Shown here: in pieces, positions 36,121-48,439 of the stretch
Position numbering within the stretch: the first letter of the stretch is position 1
Layout: each line of letters opens with the position of its first letter
DNA from: Monoplex corrugatus
Taxonomy: Eukaryota; Mollusca; Gastropoda; Littorinimorpha; Ranellidae
Direction of reading: 5' to 3'
Assembly (NCBI GenBank): GCA_030674185.1
Contig: CM060312.1
Location: forward strand, 5,539,528 to 5,603,527
Length of the DNA: 64,000 bases
The notes under the pieces: generated by a model
The model's input: the letters and a program-made list of their open reading frames with translations, nothing else
Told to the model about the DNA's origin: nothing
Database searches by the model: none
Made by a program: the position numbers and the translations under genes

Positions 36121-37370
36121 ACATCAGTCACTGATGGAATGCAGGTTGTCATTCAGTTTGGTTTGTTTACATTGTACTTCTCATTGCATGTGCAAGGATG
36201 TGTTTTTTATTCTAACATTATGTAATTTCACTTTCTCCTGCAAACAGGCGTTTATTTTACTTTTATTGTGCAGTTCAGGATTTCTCCTTTTTAAGCAGGC
36301 CCAATATACTTTTCTATGAAATGTTTACATGAGAGCAGCAAAAATTGTAAACAATTAGTACCTGTTGACAGTTTTACACCATTGTCTTACAGTGCATGTT
36401 TAATTATTTATTGTGCCAAGGTGGTTAAATTTGCCAAGGTGGTTAAAGTTTGTTTGCTTTAGTGAAAGCCTGAAGGCTGTAGAGACAGGTGATGTTGAAC
36501 TGAATATGATGTTGGTAATAAAGAAGACTGGTGATTTTTTACTGAGTATGATGTTTGATAATGATAAAAGTCGGGCAGACATGAAGGGGATGAAAAACAG
36601 GTTGGACCTCTGTGCCTTCTGGCCTGCACACACTAAAAAGTCCCAGTTGAAACTTGTGAAGCAGGGCAATTGCCTAGCTGCCCTGGCATGAAATATTCAA
36701 GAGATAGGCCAATTTATTTCCCAGGTTCCTGACCATGAAGGCCAGTTAGCCTTTATGAAGTCTTGGTCCCCCAAATTTTTTTATTTGAATTGGTGGCACT
36801 GCACCACTATGACATGTTCTCAACGGGGAGAGCAGCCTGAGTTTCTTATGGTAAATCCATTGTGACAAAAGAAATGAGCATATGAATATTAATAATGATA
36901 ATATGTTTATATATCTATATGAATTTTGATAATAATATATGTATGAATATCATTTAATAATATTGAATGTATATTTGAATATTGATAATAATGTAGGTAG
37001 GTGAAAGAAACAGCAGACATTATTTTAGTTTTGAGAATTTGAAAAAAAAAAAGCCGAGAAATATTGCACTCATTTGTTAAAGTAACCTGTGAAACAGTAA
37101 TCTTTCATACTGGTTAGTTTAAAATTGATGGTATTGCTGTCCGTTAAGTCTTGACCAGTTTGGCCTCCTCCCACTCCAATCCCTTTTGAGCAGGGTTTCT
37201 TTTTTTTCTGAATACATGTAGGCAATTGTTCTGTTTGTTTGGCTGTCATTGTACAAGCCTTAGGGATGGAAAGTGGTAGAAAAGAAAAAAAGAAATCTAT
37301 AGGGTTACAGGGGCATGCTTCTCCCCAGAAATGTGTTTTGATTGCTACATCCTATCCCCAACTGCGAAAA
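36121..37370. other. Non-coding sequence, A/T-rich
   Basis: A reverse fragment of repeat family D lies near 36790-36880. AT-rich ATATGAATAT repeats occur at 36870-37000. An open frame at 36413-36691 has no recognised similarity. Confidence 0.4.
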
Positions 37371-37371
37371 C

Positions 37372-37572
37372 TTAAACCCTTTGACTCCCTCAAAATGAAG
37401 AGGTGATTTTAACTGGCTCACCCATATGATGTTTGATGATAATGAAGACAAGTGATTTTTAACTGAATATGATGAGGGCGGGTGAGGGAGTCAAGGGGTT
37501 AAGTTTTTGCTTTGCTGGCGTGGTTGACTATGCAGGATGCTGGTGGTGAGGGTGCAGGGTGCAAAAGGTTAA
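37372..37572. mobile_element. Palindromic TTAA MITE, diverged copy
   Basis: It starts TTAAACCCTTTGACTCCCTC and ends GCAGGGTGCAAAAGGTTAA. The centre is diverged (ACTGAATATGATGAGGGCGG). Confidence 0.6.
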
Positions 37573-38159
37573 ATCTGCATGAAGATCGGTGCAATATGAA
37601 GCATTTTAGGGTCCAGATAAAGGGTTTGGAAACAGCTAAAAAATGTTATTTTCAAATCTTGTATAATTACAGTGTCAATCATTCTCAGTTAACAGTGCAC
37701 ACAGTACGCCATTCACACTTGCAAAACGTGCGCATATTTTGCAGATCTGATCAAAGGAATTAAATCATTCTGCCTACCTCAAGATGTTCCTTGGATTACA
37801 GTGACCAATGTGAACGTAAATGTGTACAGATATACACACACTGTACTTATTCTCAGGTACCAGGAACTTTTGAAAACTGACCAGTAGTATTTTCACCTTC
37901 TCCAGAATTTTTTTTTGCCAGAATTTTTTTTCTACCAGAAAGTAATTTCCAAAGACCTGCTAGAAAATTTTTTCACCAGAATTTTTTTCTGCCAGAAAGC
38001 AACTTTCAAAGACCCAGAAATCCTGAGAGAAAAAAACACCACCACACCCCCTCCCCAAAATCTGTATTTTTGGCTTGTTCAGCCCAGAATAGCAACAGCA
38101 GGTTTGAAAAATGGCTTCCAGCCAATAACTTTTACCGTTGGAAAATAAAGCGTCATTGT

Positions 38160-38972
38160 CATTGTCATGTTGTACAAGTCTGTATATTTGGCTAGTTTGG
38201 TCCTCGCTTTACAAGTCTGTGTATTTGGCTTGTGTGGTCCTCACTGTACAAGTCTGTATATTTGGCTGTATATTTGGCTTGTGTGGGCCTCGCTGTACAA
38301 GTCTGAATATTTGGCTTGTATGGTCCTCACTGTACAAGTCTGAATATTTGGCTTGTGTGGTCCTCACTGTACAAGTCTGAATATTTGGCTTGTGTGGTCC
38401 TCACTGTACAAGTCTGAATATTTGGCTTGTGTGGTCCTCACTGTACAAGTCTGAATATTTGGCTTGTGTGGTCCTCACTGTACAAGTGTGAATATTTGGC
38501 TTGTGTGGTCCTCACTGTACAAGTCTGAATATTTGGCTTGTGTGGTCCTCGCTGTACAAGTCTGAATATTTGGCTTGTGTGGGCCTCACTGTACAAGTCT
38601 GAATATTTGGCTTGTGTGGTCCTCACTGTACAAGTGTGAATATTTGGCTTGTGTGGTCCTCACTGTACAAGTGTGAATATTTGGCTTGTGTGGTCCTCGC
38701 TGTACAAGTCTGAATATTTGGCTTGTGTGGTCCTCGCTGTACAAGTCTGAATATTTGGCTTGTGTGGTCCTCACTGTACAAGTCTGAATATTTGGCTTGT
38801 GTGGTCCTCACTGTACAAGTCTGAATATTTGGCTTGTGTGGTCCTCACTGTACAAGTCTGAATATTTGGCTTGTGTGGTCCTCGCTGTACAAGTTCTGAA
38901 TATATTTGGCTTGTGTGGTCCTCACTGTACAAGTGTGAATATTTGGCTTGTGTGGTCCTCACTGTACAAACA
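38160..38972 (+). repeat. 37-bp minisatellite, about 22 copies
   Basis: The units read TGTACAAGTCTGAATATTTG and GCTTGTGTGGTCCTCAC, very homogeneous, with GTCTG/GTGTG and CAC/CGC variants. Confidence 0.95.
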
Positions 38973-38974
38973 TG

Positions 38975-39085
38975 CACAATGCGTCCTTAATTTTCTTTTT
39001 CAGCTTATTTTCCCCATCCAAATGCTGTGTGTTTTGAAATGGTTTTAGCCTCTGTGCCGTCATCTTGGTTTTAAACAATAAGATC
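38975..39085 (+). mobile_element. Retroposon family C, short 3' fragment
   Basis: TTAATTTTCTTTTTCAGCTT, GTGTTTTGAAATGGTTTTAG and a CTTGGTTTTAAACAATAA end, as in other family C 3' ends. Confidence 0.5.
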
Positions 39086-39224
39086 AGGGTGAATATCTGA
39101 GATGGAAAGGAATAATCGGTGTATGTGTGTGGGTCCTTCTGTGTGTGATGTTTGTAGCTTGTGACTTGACCAGATCCAAAAGAAGTAACAGCATTTCTTT
39201 TTTTCATATTTACAAGGGGCGTAG

Positions 39225-39356
39225 CCCCTGTGACTCCCTCACCCTATCCACCAACTGCAAAAAGTTAACCTTTTATCTCCCTCACCCTATCTATCAAATG
39301 CAAAAACTTAACCTTTTGTCTCCCTCAGCCTATCCACCAGCTTCCTGCTGAAAGCT
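39225..39356. mobile_element. Palindromic MITE, left-half fragment
   Basis: Three left-arm units (GACTCCCTCACCCTATCCAC, TATCTCCCTCACCCTATC, TGTCTCCCTCAGCCTATC) end in CCAGCTTCCTGCTGAAAGCT. Confidence 0.6.
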
Positions 39357-39529
39357 TAGGTTTTTTTGTAACAATTATTAGAATTAGAGGCAAGCATTTT
39401 TGTTCATTGTGTCTGTTGTTTTGTTTCCAGGGTCACCTGGAGCATAATCATTCGAGTGAAAGTATAAATTTAACAGACTATATATATTAGTGCAGCTATA
39501 ATATAAGTGTACTTAATTTATGTACTCAG

Positions 39530-39745
39530 TTTTTTCCTTTTAAATCTTTTGGTGATAAATGGATGCAATGGTCCCCGTCAGGGGTTATCCATGAATTAAA
39601 TGCATGAAATGCATGTGTACTTAACTTTCTTTTCCACTTATATTTTTTCAGAGTTGACATGGTGTTGTGTGTGTTTTTGAGATGGTTAGAGTCCTGATAT
39701 GGCTATGTGCAGTTGGCTGGACTTAAATATAAATATTATATTAGT
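39530..39745 (+). mobile_element. Retroposon family C, diverged 3' part
   Basis: GGTGATAAATGGATGCAATG, CTTAACTTTCTTTTCCACTT and GCAGTTGGCTGGACTTAAAT match the family's 3' half. Confidence 0.55.
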
Positions 39746-39809
39746 TCTATCGTGATCATTACAGTATTGTTTCATATCTTGTCAATTATGTTGTCTGCCC
39801 CTCCCCCTT

Positions 39810-40350
39810 TCTCTCTGTGGGGATGCCAGGGGCCCTTTCAGTATAAATAGTATCCCCACTTTCTTGAAATTCTGTGCTAGAAATTTCCTCTTTTCTGTCA
39901 CTCTTTTTGTTTCTGCCTCGTTCCTTTACTTTCTGTCATTTCTACCTATCATTTTCTGCCTTAATATTCCATTCACCTGTACGTGTTCCATGAAGTCTTG
40001 CGTACTTTTTTCTTAGAATTGATAATTGGGTACATGTATTAAGTGCATTTTTGGCTCTAGGGAGGTGAGATATGTGGAAGCAATTTTTGGTAATTTAGGC
40101 CTGTTTTTATATGTTTTGGTGTCCTTAGGTATTCTCAAATCTGTATTCAGGTGTGTTTTTTAAGTCCCCTGTGCAATAAATTGGACAGAGTGGTCAGTGC
40201 CAGGGGCATGTCCTTAGATCATGTGCGCGAATGCATTGATATACATATTTAATTTTTTCTTTTTTTTTCCTGTTGAAGTTTTATATGTTTTGAAACAGTT
40301 CTAGCCCTGATATGGCTCTACGCAGTCAGCTGGGCTTTAGACAGTAACAA
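39810..40350 (+). mobile_element. Retroposon family C, full copy
   Basis: It starts CTCTGTGGGGATGCCAGGGG and contains AGTATAAATAGTATCCCC, GCAATAAATTGGACAGAG and the end GCAGTCAGCTGGGCTTTAGA. Confidence 0.75.
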
Positions 40351-40631
40351 TGTTGTACAACAACGTTACCTGCCACTACATTCTGTTGCACAAATTTCTT
40401 ACTGTTTATGGATCTTTTTGAATATTGTTTCGTATCTAACCAAATTTTTTGTTTGCAAATGTGTTGTATTGTGACATGGTTTTTTTGTTTGCTGTATGGA
40501 GCAGATCGGATGCTAGGACTTAATACATAAGACAAATTTAAAGTTTGCGGTAAAATAATTGTCTTTTCCATTGCGTTATCATGTTCTTTTTTTCCCTCCA
40601 AAGTTTTTAGTAAAATGTCCTTTCCATTGTG

Positions 40632-41495
40632 TTGTCACAGGAAGCTGGTGGATAGGGTGAGAGAGTCAAAGGGTTAGTAAGTTTTTGCAGTTAGTGGATA
40701 GGGTGTGGGAGTCAAAGGGTTAAGTTTTTGCAGTTGGTGGATAGGGTGTGGGAGTCAAAGGGCTAAGTTTTTGCAGTTGGTGGATAGGGTGTGGGAGTCA
40801 AAGGGCTAAGTTTTTGCAGTTGGTGGATAGGGTGTGGGAGTCAAAGGGCTAAGTTTTTGCAGTTGGTGGATAGGGTGTGGGAGTCAAAGGGCTAAGTTTT
40901 TGCAGTTGGTGGATAGGGTGTGGGAGTCAAAGGGCTAAGTTTTTTGCAGTTGTGATAGGGTGTGGGAGTCAAAGGGCTAAGTTTTTGCAGTTGGTGATAG
41001 GGTTGGGAGTCACAGGGCTAAGTTTTTGCAGTTGGTGGATAGGTGTGGGAGTCAAAGGCTAAAGTTTTTGCAGTTGGTGGATAGGGTGTGGTCAGTCAAA
41101 GGGCTAAGTTTTTTGCATTTTGGTGGATAGGGTTGGGAGTCAAAGGGCTAAGTTTTTGCAAGTTGGTGGATAGGGTGTGGGAGTCAAAGGGCTAAGTTTT
41201 TGCAGTTGGTGGATAGGGTATGGGAGTCAAAGGGCTAAGTTTTTGCAGTTGGTGGATAGGGTGTGGGAGTCAAAGGGCTAAGTTTTTGCAGTTGGTGGAT
41301 AGGGTTGGGAGTCAAAGGGCTAGTTTTTGCAGTTGGTGGATAGGGTGTGGGAGTCAAAGGGCTAAGTTTTTGCAGTTGGTGGATAGGGTGTGGGAGTCAA
41401 AGGGCTAAGTTTTTGCAGTTGGTGGATAGGGTGATGGGAGTCAAAGGGCTAAGTTTTTGCAGTTGGTGGATAGGGTGGGAGTCAAAGGGTTGATT
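40632..41495 (+). repeat. 43-bp satellite array from the right arm of the palindromic MITE, about 20 copies
   Basis: The units read GTTTTTGCAGTTGGTGGATA, GGGTGTGGGAGTCAAAGGGC and TAA. The first unit, GGAAGCTGGTGGATAGGGTG..GTCAAAGGGTTA, is the right arm seen in complete copies at 35.2, 58.0 and 60.4 kb. Several units carry single-base losses. Confidence 0.9.
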
Positions 41496-41499
41496 TTTC

Positions 41500-42848
41500 T
41501 TTTCTACGTTATAGCCCGTTGTTAAGATTGTATGTAGCCAGGAACACTTTTCTTCTTGTTATCTGTTCATTTCCTTTTTCTGCTTACAGATCCATTCACT
41601 TGCTGTCTGGTAGGCAGGGTTATTTGCCAACACAGCTTTTTGAATTTATGTTTTATGTATTATCTTTTGAAATCCTCTTTGTAGTTTGAAATGTTCTGTA
41701 GACCAGATGGTACAGCCTTGCTTTTTATTATTTTGCTTTTTTTTTTCATAACTGAGTGGTGTAATAAAAACTTTTATTGACTGAATGTGTACATAAGCGC
41801 CGTTTATAGAGTGATGAGGTTGCATTTTGTAATAAAGACCTTGTCCATTGCATTTTTGAACATTTTTTGGCTGACTGTGCAGAGGATATTGACCGGAGTC
41901 AACTTGGTTTCTTCTTGGTGAATATTTAGTCTTGACACCTTCCCCAGACCAAATGGCTTGCTGTGTGTCGGTTCTGTTTCTGATGGCTGTGCTGGATTGG
42001 TGGTCAACAGAAGTGTAAAAAACGTGTGTAGATAGCAGGAGGTTCAACTCTGATGTCTCTTTTATTGAGTGATGATAGGTTTTCCATAAGTTTTAATGCC
42101 TCTGATTTTTCTTTGTGTTTTTTGGGGCCAGAATTCTGATTTTTTCCTCGAGACTTGACATCCTGTTTTTTTCTTTACAATGTTCCCCACTGCAGAATTA
42201 AGTGAAGCCCTTGTGGTGTCCTAGTGTTCTCACAATTCCAGTGCCCATCATCCTAGCAGTTTCTCCCCTGCACCCACTGTTACACCCATCACAGACCACA
42301 TGGTAAACACTGTGCGTCCTGTCCATTTCTGATTTGTGTTTGAGTCATCTTGTAGTGATCTGTGATGTGAGAGATACTGTAGCGCTTGTGGTAAACGTGG
42401 GAGAGGTTAATGAAGGCATTTCAGGAATTCAACACAACCAACCTTCAACATAATGGACAGGCAGGGGTTGTATTTTCTTCTCTCCTTCACAAGATGGTGG
42501 TGAAGTTTTGGGTGAAAGAGATTGAAAATCCAGTCCTTGTAACTGTTGGATTTTGACTTTCATAACATGTATTTCAGCTTCTGTTACCTTCCATTTTTGT
42601 GTTGATGGTATGAGCTATGTGGAAAATGGTGTTCTCTAAGTGTTGCTTTGATTCATTAGTGGAAGTGCTCCTCTGTGTTAGTTGGTCCTTGCCTGGATAC
42701 CACAGGGGGCAGGGGTGGGCCTGACTTAATTCGCAGTTGGAGATACTTTTAATGACAAATCGCCTACAAAAATGTCAGAATTCTGGCCACCACAAAATCA
42801 CACTCAAAGAAGACCCAGTGTCACTTCAAATCATGGAGAACCAACCAT
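41500..42848. other. Non-coding sequence
   Basis: No tandem array, element end or conserved ORF was recognised. AATAAA at about 41764 on the plus strand could serve a long RPTP 3' UTR, but this is not supported further. Confidence 0.4.
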
Positions 42849-42849
42849 T

Positions 42850-43020
42850 ATTCAACTCCCGCACCCTGTCTACCAACTGCAAAAGCTTAACCTCTGACTC
42901 CCTCACCCTATCCAGGAAGGTGGTGGATAGGGTGAGGGAATCAAAGATCAACGTTTATGCTTTGCTAGCATGGTTGGCAATGCAGGCTGCTGGTGGACAG
43001 GGTGCGGGATTTAGAGGGAT
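42850..43020. mobile_element. Palindromic MITE, diverged copy
   Basis: The left arm is CAACTCCCGCACCCTGTCTA and CTGACTCCCTCACCCTATCC; the right arm is GGTGGATAGGGTGAGGGAAT and GGTGGACAGGGTGCGGGA. The TTAA borders are lost. Confidence 0.65.
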
Positions 43021-43284
43021 ATACAAGACTGTTTTGCTGAAAACCTAGTGTCTGCCTGTCTGTTCATTGTATAATAAACGTGTTCATGACTTTCCATTGT
43101 AGCGTCTTCCGAGTTCTGACAGTATGGATTGGTGTGTCCCCGCTCATGTTTTCACTTCCCACAGTATCAATTGTGATGTTCTACACCTTTCTTCAGATTT
43201 TATTTTTAGCCTATTGCACAGTTTTAGCTCTGTTAGACGTGCACTGAACGCACGTTACACATTTTACAAGCATCTTTTCTTCTT

Positions 43285-43825
43285 CCATAGCTGATTACAG
43301 TCCCCTATGGGAATGCCAGGGACTTTCAGTATAAATGTTATCCCCACCTTTCTGTAATTCTGTGCACAAAAAAAAATCCTCTTTTCTGTCACTGTTTCTT
43401 CCTTCCTCCTTTGCTTTCTGTCATTTCTTCCTATCATTTTCTGCCTTGCTGGTCCATTCACCTGTGTGTGTTCTATGAAGTCTTACATATTTCCTTTTAA
43501 TGTATCAAGTGCATCTTTGCTGGGAGGGAATGTGCTGTGCTGGAGCAATTTTAAGTAATGTAGGCCATTTTTTATGTATGCTTTAGTGTCCATTAGTTAT
43601 GTTCACATTTGTATTCAGGTCTGTTTATTTAAATCGTCTGGTGATAAATTGAGTGGTCAACGCCAGGGGCATATCTTTAGATACGCCATGCATGCATTGA
43701 TAGTGTACTTAATTTTCTTTTTCAGCTTTTTTATTTTTCAACCAAATGTTGTGTACGTTTTGAAATGGTTATAGTCCTGATATGGCTCTGTGCAGTTGAC
43801 TGGGCTTTTAAACAATATACATAAG
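43285..43825 (+). mobile_element. Retroposon family C, full copy
   Basis: It starts GTCCCCTATGGGAATGCCAG and ends CTGTGCAGTTGACTGGGCTT plus TTAAACAATA. It is the last copy in the window and lies at the apparent composition change. Confidence 0.7.
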
Positions 43826-43829
43826 CTGA

Positions 43830-46190
43830 TTACAATTTCTTGGCACTGTCGGTCAGTCAGTCACAGAAAGCAAACCAAACCATGTATAAATATATAGCAT
43901 AAAAAACATTTATTGCACATAACAACAATCCTTGGAGAGAGTATCAAGTCCCACACAATGGAGGCATCATGCCCAAATAAATTAAAAAGTCTGTACACAT
44001 CAACTATTTGGCTCCAGAACTGCACACACATCACAAGGGTTCACCAATGAAAACGGGGAAAGGTTCTATCACTCCACTGACACTCGTCTGCTGTAAGCCT
44101 GTAAGAAGGAAAAGACTGCCATGGACATAATATCCCAATCTTCAACTATCATACCCCCAAAATATTGTATCAAAAATCCCAATAACTCTTGTTCCATTAT
44201 TACATCATAAACGCTTGATCAATGTTCTGTATTCCGTAATAAACACTTCAATATATACTTCATCAAAGTCACAGGATAATTTCTTCTGTACCTGCCATTC
44301 AATCACTGAAAATTTGATAGATCAAAAAGAAAAAAAGCTGCTTGCCTCCAGACGTAAAGACAGCAAGCAGTATAGTCTTTTCTGTACATAGTTCTGCCTG
44401 TTGTGGTACGTATCAATACAGTTCTGCCTGTTGTGGTACGTATCAATACAGTTCTGCCTGTTGTGGTACGTATCAATACAGTTCTGCCTGTTGTGGTACG
44501 TATCAATACAGAGTGGTAGGAAATAAAAAGATCTCTGTTCACTGGCAATAGCAAGACATTACCCACAAGTACAAAAGGATCAAAGATGAAAAATTAAAAG
44601 TCAGACAAGCTGACAGAATCTGATCAAAGTGTGGAATACAAGTGTTTGGTTCATGACAATGTGATAGAAGAACATGCACAGGACACTAAAGAAAAACACG
44701 AAACGTGCAGCAAGTCCATTCAGCTGCTGCAGTTTCAAACATGCACGTTTCCCGTAACTGTGGAGAAAAAGTCTCTCCCCCAAATCTTTGGTGTTGTACC
44801 AGATACAAACGTCGAACTGACTTGACAACTTTTTCTTTGTTAAAGTGAAGGGTGCGTGAGAAGTGGTATATCTACATTATGTGCATGAACAGTTTTATGT
44901 GAACCATCACCGTGACGAAAAAGTGTTAAAAAAATCAGGAAGCCATTAAATTCCTCAGTATTTCTCAAAAGTGTGGCAAGTCAGCATTGTGCATCATGAC
45001 AAAGTGAATCCGATGAGCAGTTCAAAACATGTCACAGACAGACCTCATCCGACTTCATGACAAATTTGCACAACTTTGTAGTTCTGCAGACAACAGTCTG
45101 TGAACGTCGCTCTATCTGCAGACCAGCCCCACCTCTGTCCCCATTCCAAGCAGAACACACTCTGGACCGCCTCAAAACCCACTTGCTGTTTAATCGTAAG
45201 AGCCCAAACCAACGCTTAGTCTTAAAGACACTGGAAGAAAAATCCCTGGCTACCCGATAATGAAGTCGAGGGCTTTCATGAGACTGTCACGTTATACAGC
45301 AATTTGTGTTTCTCTTCTAAGTCTTTCTCAGCAACATGGCTCAAGACAGCAACGTGGAACTGGATTACAAGCAGAAAGTGTAGAATCCGATGTGTCATGT
45401 TTGCTGCGCGTTGCATAGGACCGGGAGTAGAATGAAGAAAAAAAAAAACCATGTCAGAATACAAAACCATTCTCTGACCTATGAAAACAAAACTGAATCA
45501 TGTGAAGAACGTACAAATTGTTGATGATGTGGGGCTTACCTTGTGATGTCTGTGACAAGATCAGCAGGAAAAGGATGGCAGATGTCCGTAAAACCACAGT
45601 CAGTAACAGAAGAGGATAGCTGTTCATTTTGCAGCAAGACCATGGTCAAGGAAAGGAGGACTACTTGATACAATTTTTTTAATCTTAAAAATGTTGACAG
45701 TGGAGCAGTAGTGTGTGAAGAGGCCAATACAGAAGGGAGAGAGGACGTCGGTACTTAAAACAAAACCACAAAACAAAAAGGTTAGGTGCATTTGGAAAAG
45801 TACTGAATGGAAGAGGTATCTTAAATTTTCTTATTGGTGCTTGTCTGTGTATCTTTATATGTATCTAAAGGAAGAGTGTTGTCTGTAAATAAGACCAACA
45901 GTAAAAGAAAAGGTTCATTTAAAACAAAACAAAAATAGATACAGAAAAGAGGATTGTCCTGGATTAGATGTCCATACCCTCCCCCCACCTACCCACCCCA
46001 GGGATCAGGAGAAAGCAGCAGTGTACACATGAGTGATGCAATACTGGAATGAACACCTAACCATCTATTTTTTTCACACTCACTGCGAGTGGTCATTTAC
46101 AATTTCAGAAAAGTTCTCGTTTCTTCGTTAACTTCTGATTCAGGCTAGAACTCCTGCAAGCATTCTCTAAGCCAAAGCATGCAAATTTAT
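43830..46190. other. A/C-rich non-coding sequence
   Basis: No conserved ORF was seen on either strand. The only structure is a 30-bp repeat at 44390-44512 (AGTTCTGCCTGTTGTGGTAC plus GTATCAATAC, four near-perfect copies). It may be 3' UTR of the minus-strand gene. Confidence 0.4.
43909..43914 (-). promoter_or_regulatory. Candidate poly(A) signal for the minus-strand gene
   Basis: The plus strand reads TTTATT, so the minus strand has AATAAA followed by a T-rich stretch. It lies where the general base composition of the plus strand appears to change from T/G-rich to A/C-rich. If used, it would give the Cav1 transcript a 3' UTR of about 19 kb. Other AATAAA sites exist nearer the stop, so this is only a candidate. 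Confidence 0.25.
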
Positions 46191-46194
46191 ACAA

Positions 46195-47395
46195 AACTAC
46201 CTCCCTAGCGCAGGTAGCGATTTTGATGGTACTTTATCCGATCCTCCCTAACGCAGGTAGTGATTTTGATGGTACTTTATCCGATCCTCCCTAGGTTGTT
46301 TAGGTACGTGATTCATTAGTAATTTGATGTACTTTATCGATCCTCCCTAGTGTAGGTAGTGATTTTGATGGTACTTTATCCGATCCTCCCTAGCGCAGGT
46401 AGTGATTTTGATGGTACTTTATCCGATCCTCCCTAGCGCAGAGGTAGATGACTTTATGAATGGTTTTTATCCGATCCTCCCTAGCGCAGGTAGTGATTTG
46501 ATGGTACTTTTCGATCCCCTAGAGTATGATTTTGATGTACTTATCCGATCCTCCCTAGCGCAGGTAGTGATTTTGATGGTACTTTATCCGATCCTCCCTA
46601 GCGCAGGTAGTGATTTTGATGGTACTTTATCCGATCCTCCCTAGCGCAGGTAGTGATTTTATGGTACTTTATCGATCCTCCCTAGCGCAGATAGTGATTT
46701 TGATGGTACTTTATCCGATCCTCCCTAGCGCAGGTAGTGATTTTGATGGTACTTTATCCGATCCTCCCTAGCGCAGGAAGTGATTTTGATGTACTTTATC
46801 CGATCCTCCCTAGCGCAGTAGTGATTTTAATGTACTTTATCGATCCTCCCTAGCGCAGATAGTGATTTTGATGGTACTTTATCCGATCCTCCCTAGCGCA
46901 GGTAGTGATTTTGATGGTACTTTATCCGATCCTCCCTAGTGCAGGAAGTGATTTTGATGGTACTTTATCTGATCCTCCCTAGCGCAGGTAGTGATTTTGA
47001 TGGTACTTTATCCGATCCTCCCTAGCGCAGGAAGTGATTTTGATGGTACTTTATCCGATCCTCCTACGCAGTAGTGATTTGATGGTACTTTATCGATCCT
47101 CCCTAGAGAGTGATTTTGATGGTACTTTATCTGATCCTCCCTAGCGCAGGTAGTGATTTTGATGGTACTTTATCCGATCCTCCCTAGCGCAGGTAGTGAT
47201 TTTGATGGTACTTTATCCGATCCTCCCTAGTGCAGGAAGTGATTTTGATGGTACTTTATCCGATCCTCCCTAGCGCAGGTAGTGATTTTGATGGTACTTT
47301 ATCCGATCCTCCCTAGTGCAGGAAGTGATTTTGATGGTACTTTATCTGATCCTCCCTAGTGCAGGAAGTGATTTTGATGGTACTTTATCCGATCT
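46195..47395 (+). repeat. 43-bp minisatellite, about 28 copies
   Basis: The units read CTCCCTAGCGCAGGTAGTGA and TTTTGATGGTACTTTATCCG plus ATC. Many copies are perfect; some have single- or few-base deletions and one (46295-46330) is disrupted. Confidence 0.95.
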
Positions 47396-47399
47396 TAAA

Positions 47400-48435
47400 G
47401 GCAGTCATACTCCATCTTTGTAGAGAAGTCTTTGTTCACTTATTCCAGAGATTTTTTTCCCTGTAAAGCAAGTCATCACTTGCTGCCAAAACCACCAGCT
47501 GATGAGACAGCAAGCAATACTTAATGTGAGAACATGTCACTATAATATGGAAAACATGAACACTACCATCCCCTATCTTATCACACCATCCTGAAATAAT
47601 TTCCACCATGCAAGTACACACACAAAACACCTCCATACTTTACTAACCATTCTATTATTTTTCATAATGATTTTACATACCATATCCTACCAGAACGAGG
47701 GAGCCCCAAAAGTGATACAATGTTCTTCAGCTGTAATGACCATAAGAATTGTTGATACACATCCATCTGTGGGAATACTCACTACAGTGGCAATTCATCT
47801 TCTGATTTATGTCAGCATGTAAATGACCCTTGACCTCTCCCTCTACCACCAGCTGTTTTGCATAGAATGAAGGATGAATGTTCCTCAAAACATATATGAC
47901 AGGACAGCAAAGCTGATGGCATATATCATAAAACTAAACAAACTGCTAGTCAGTGTCTTTACAAATAAAAACCGGTCAAATATGTATATGAAAGAATTAG
48001 ACATTTAGCTCTTTTGCTGTGGGAAATAGATGGAGGGAGAGACCAAACAGTCACAGTGGATCTGGATGAAAACAGTTTGGTTTTCATTTGTTTCATTGCT
48101 AAGCGGGAAAACAAGGGAAGTGTTAGGAATAAAGGAAATGGATTCACAGTATGTCCAGGCTGAAGAGGAAGAGGGAAGAGGGCACATACTCACCTGACCA
48201 CTTTAAACTTTACACCAGCAAAGGCAGTAAGAACGGTAGATGCAGATCATCAGCAAAAAATGACTTGACAATCATTAAGGATATGAGTTGACAATCATTC
48301 AACTCGCCAAGGATATGAGTTGACAATCATTCAACTCGCCAAGGATATGAGTTGAAAATCATTCAACTCGCCAAGGATGCAATCAATATAAAAGAAAATG
48401 TGAAAGTGGAGAAAGTTTAATTCAACGCCAAACAT
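47400..48435. other. Non-coding sequence
   Basis: Three ~35-bp direct repeats (CAAGGATATGAGTTGACAAT) lie at 48275-48375. Nothing else was recognised. Confidence 0.4.
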
Positions 48436-48439
48436 CAAT

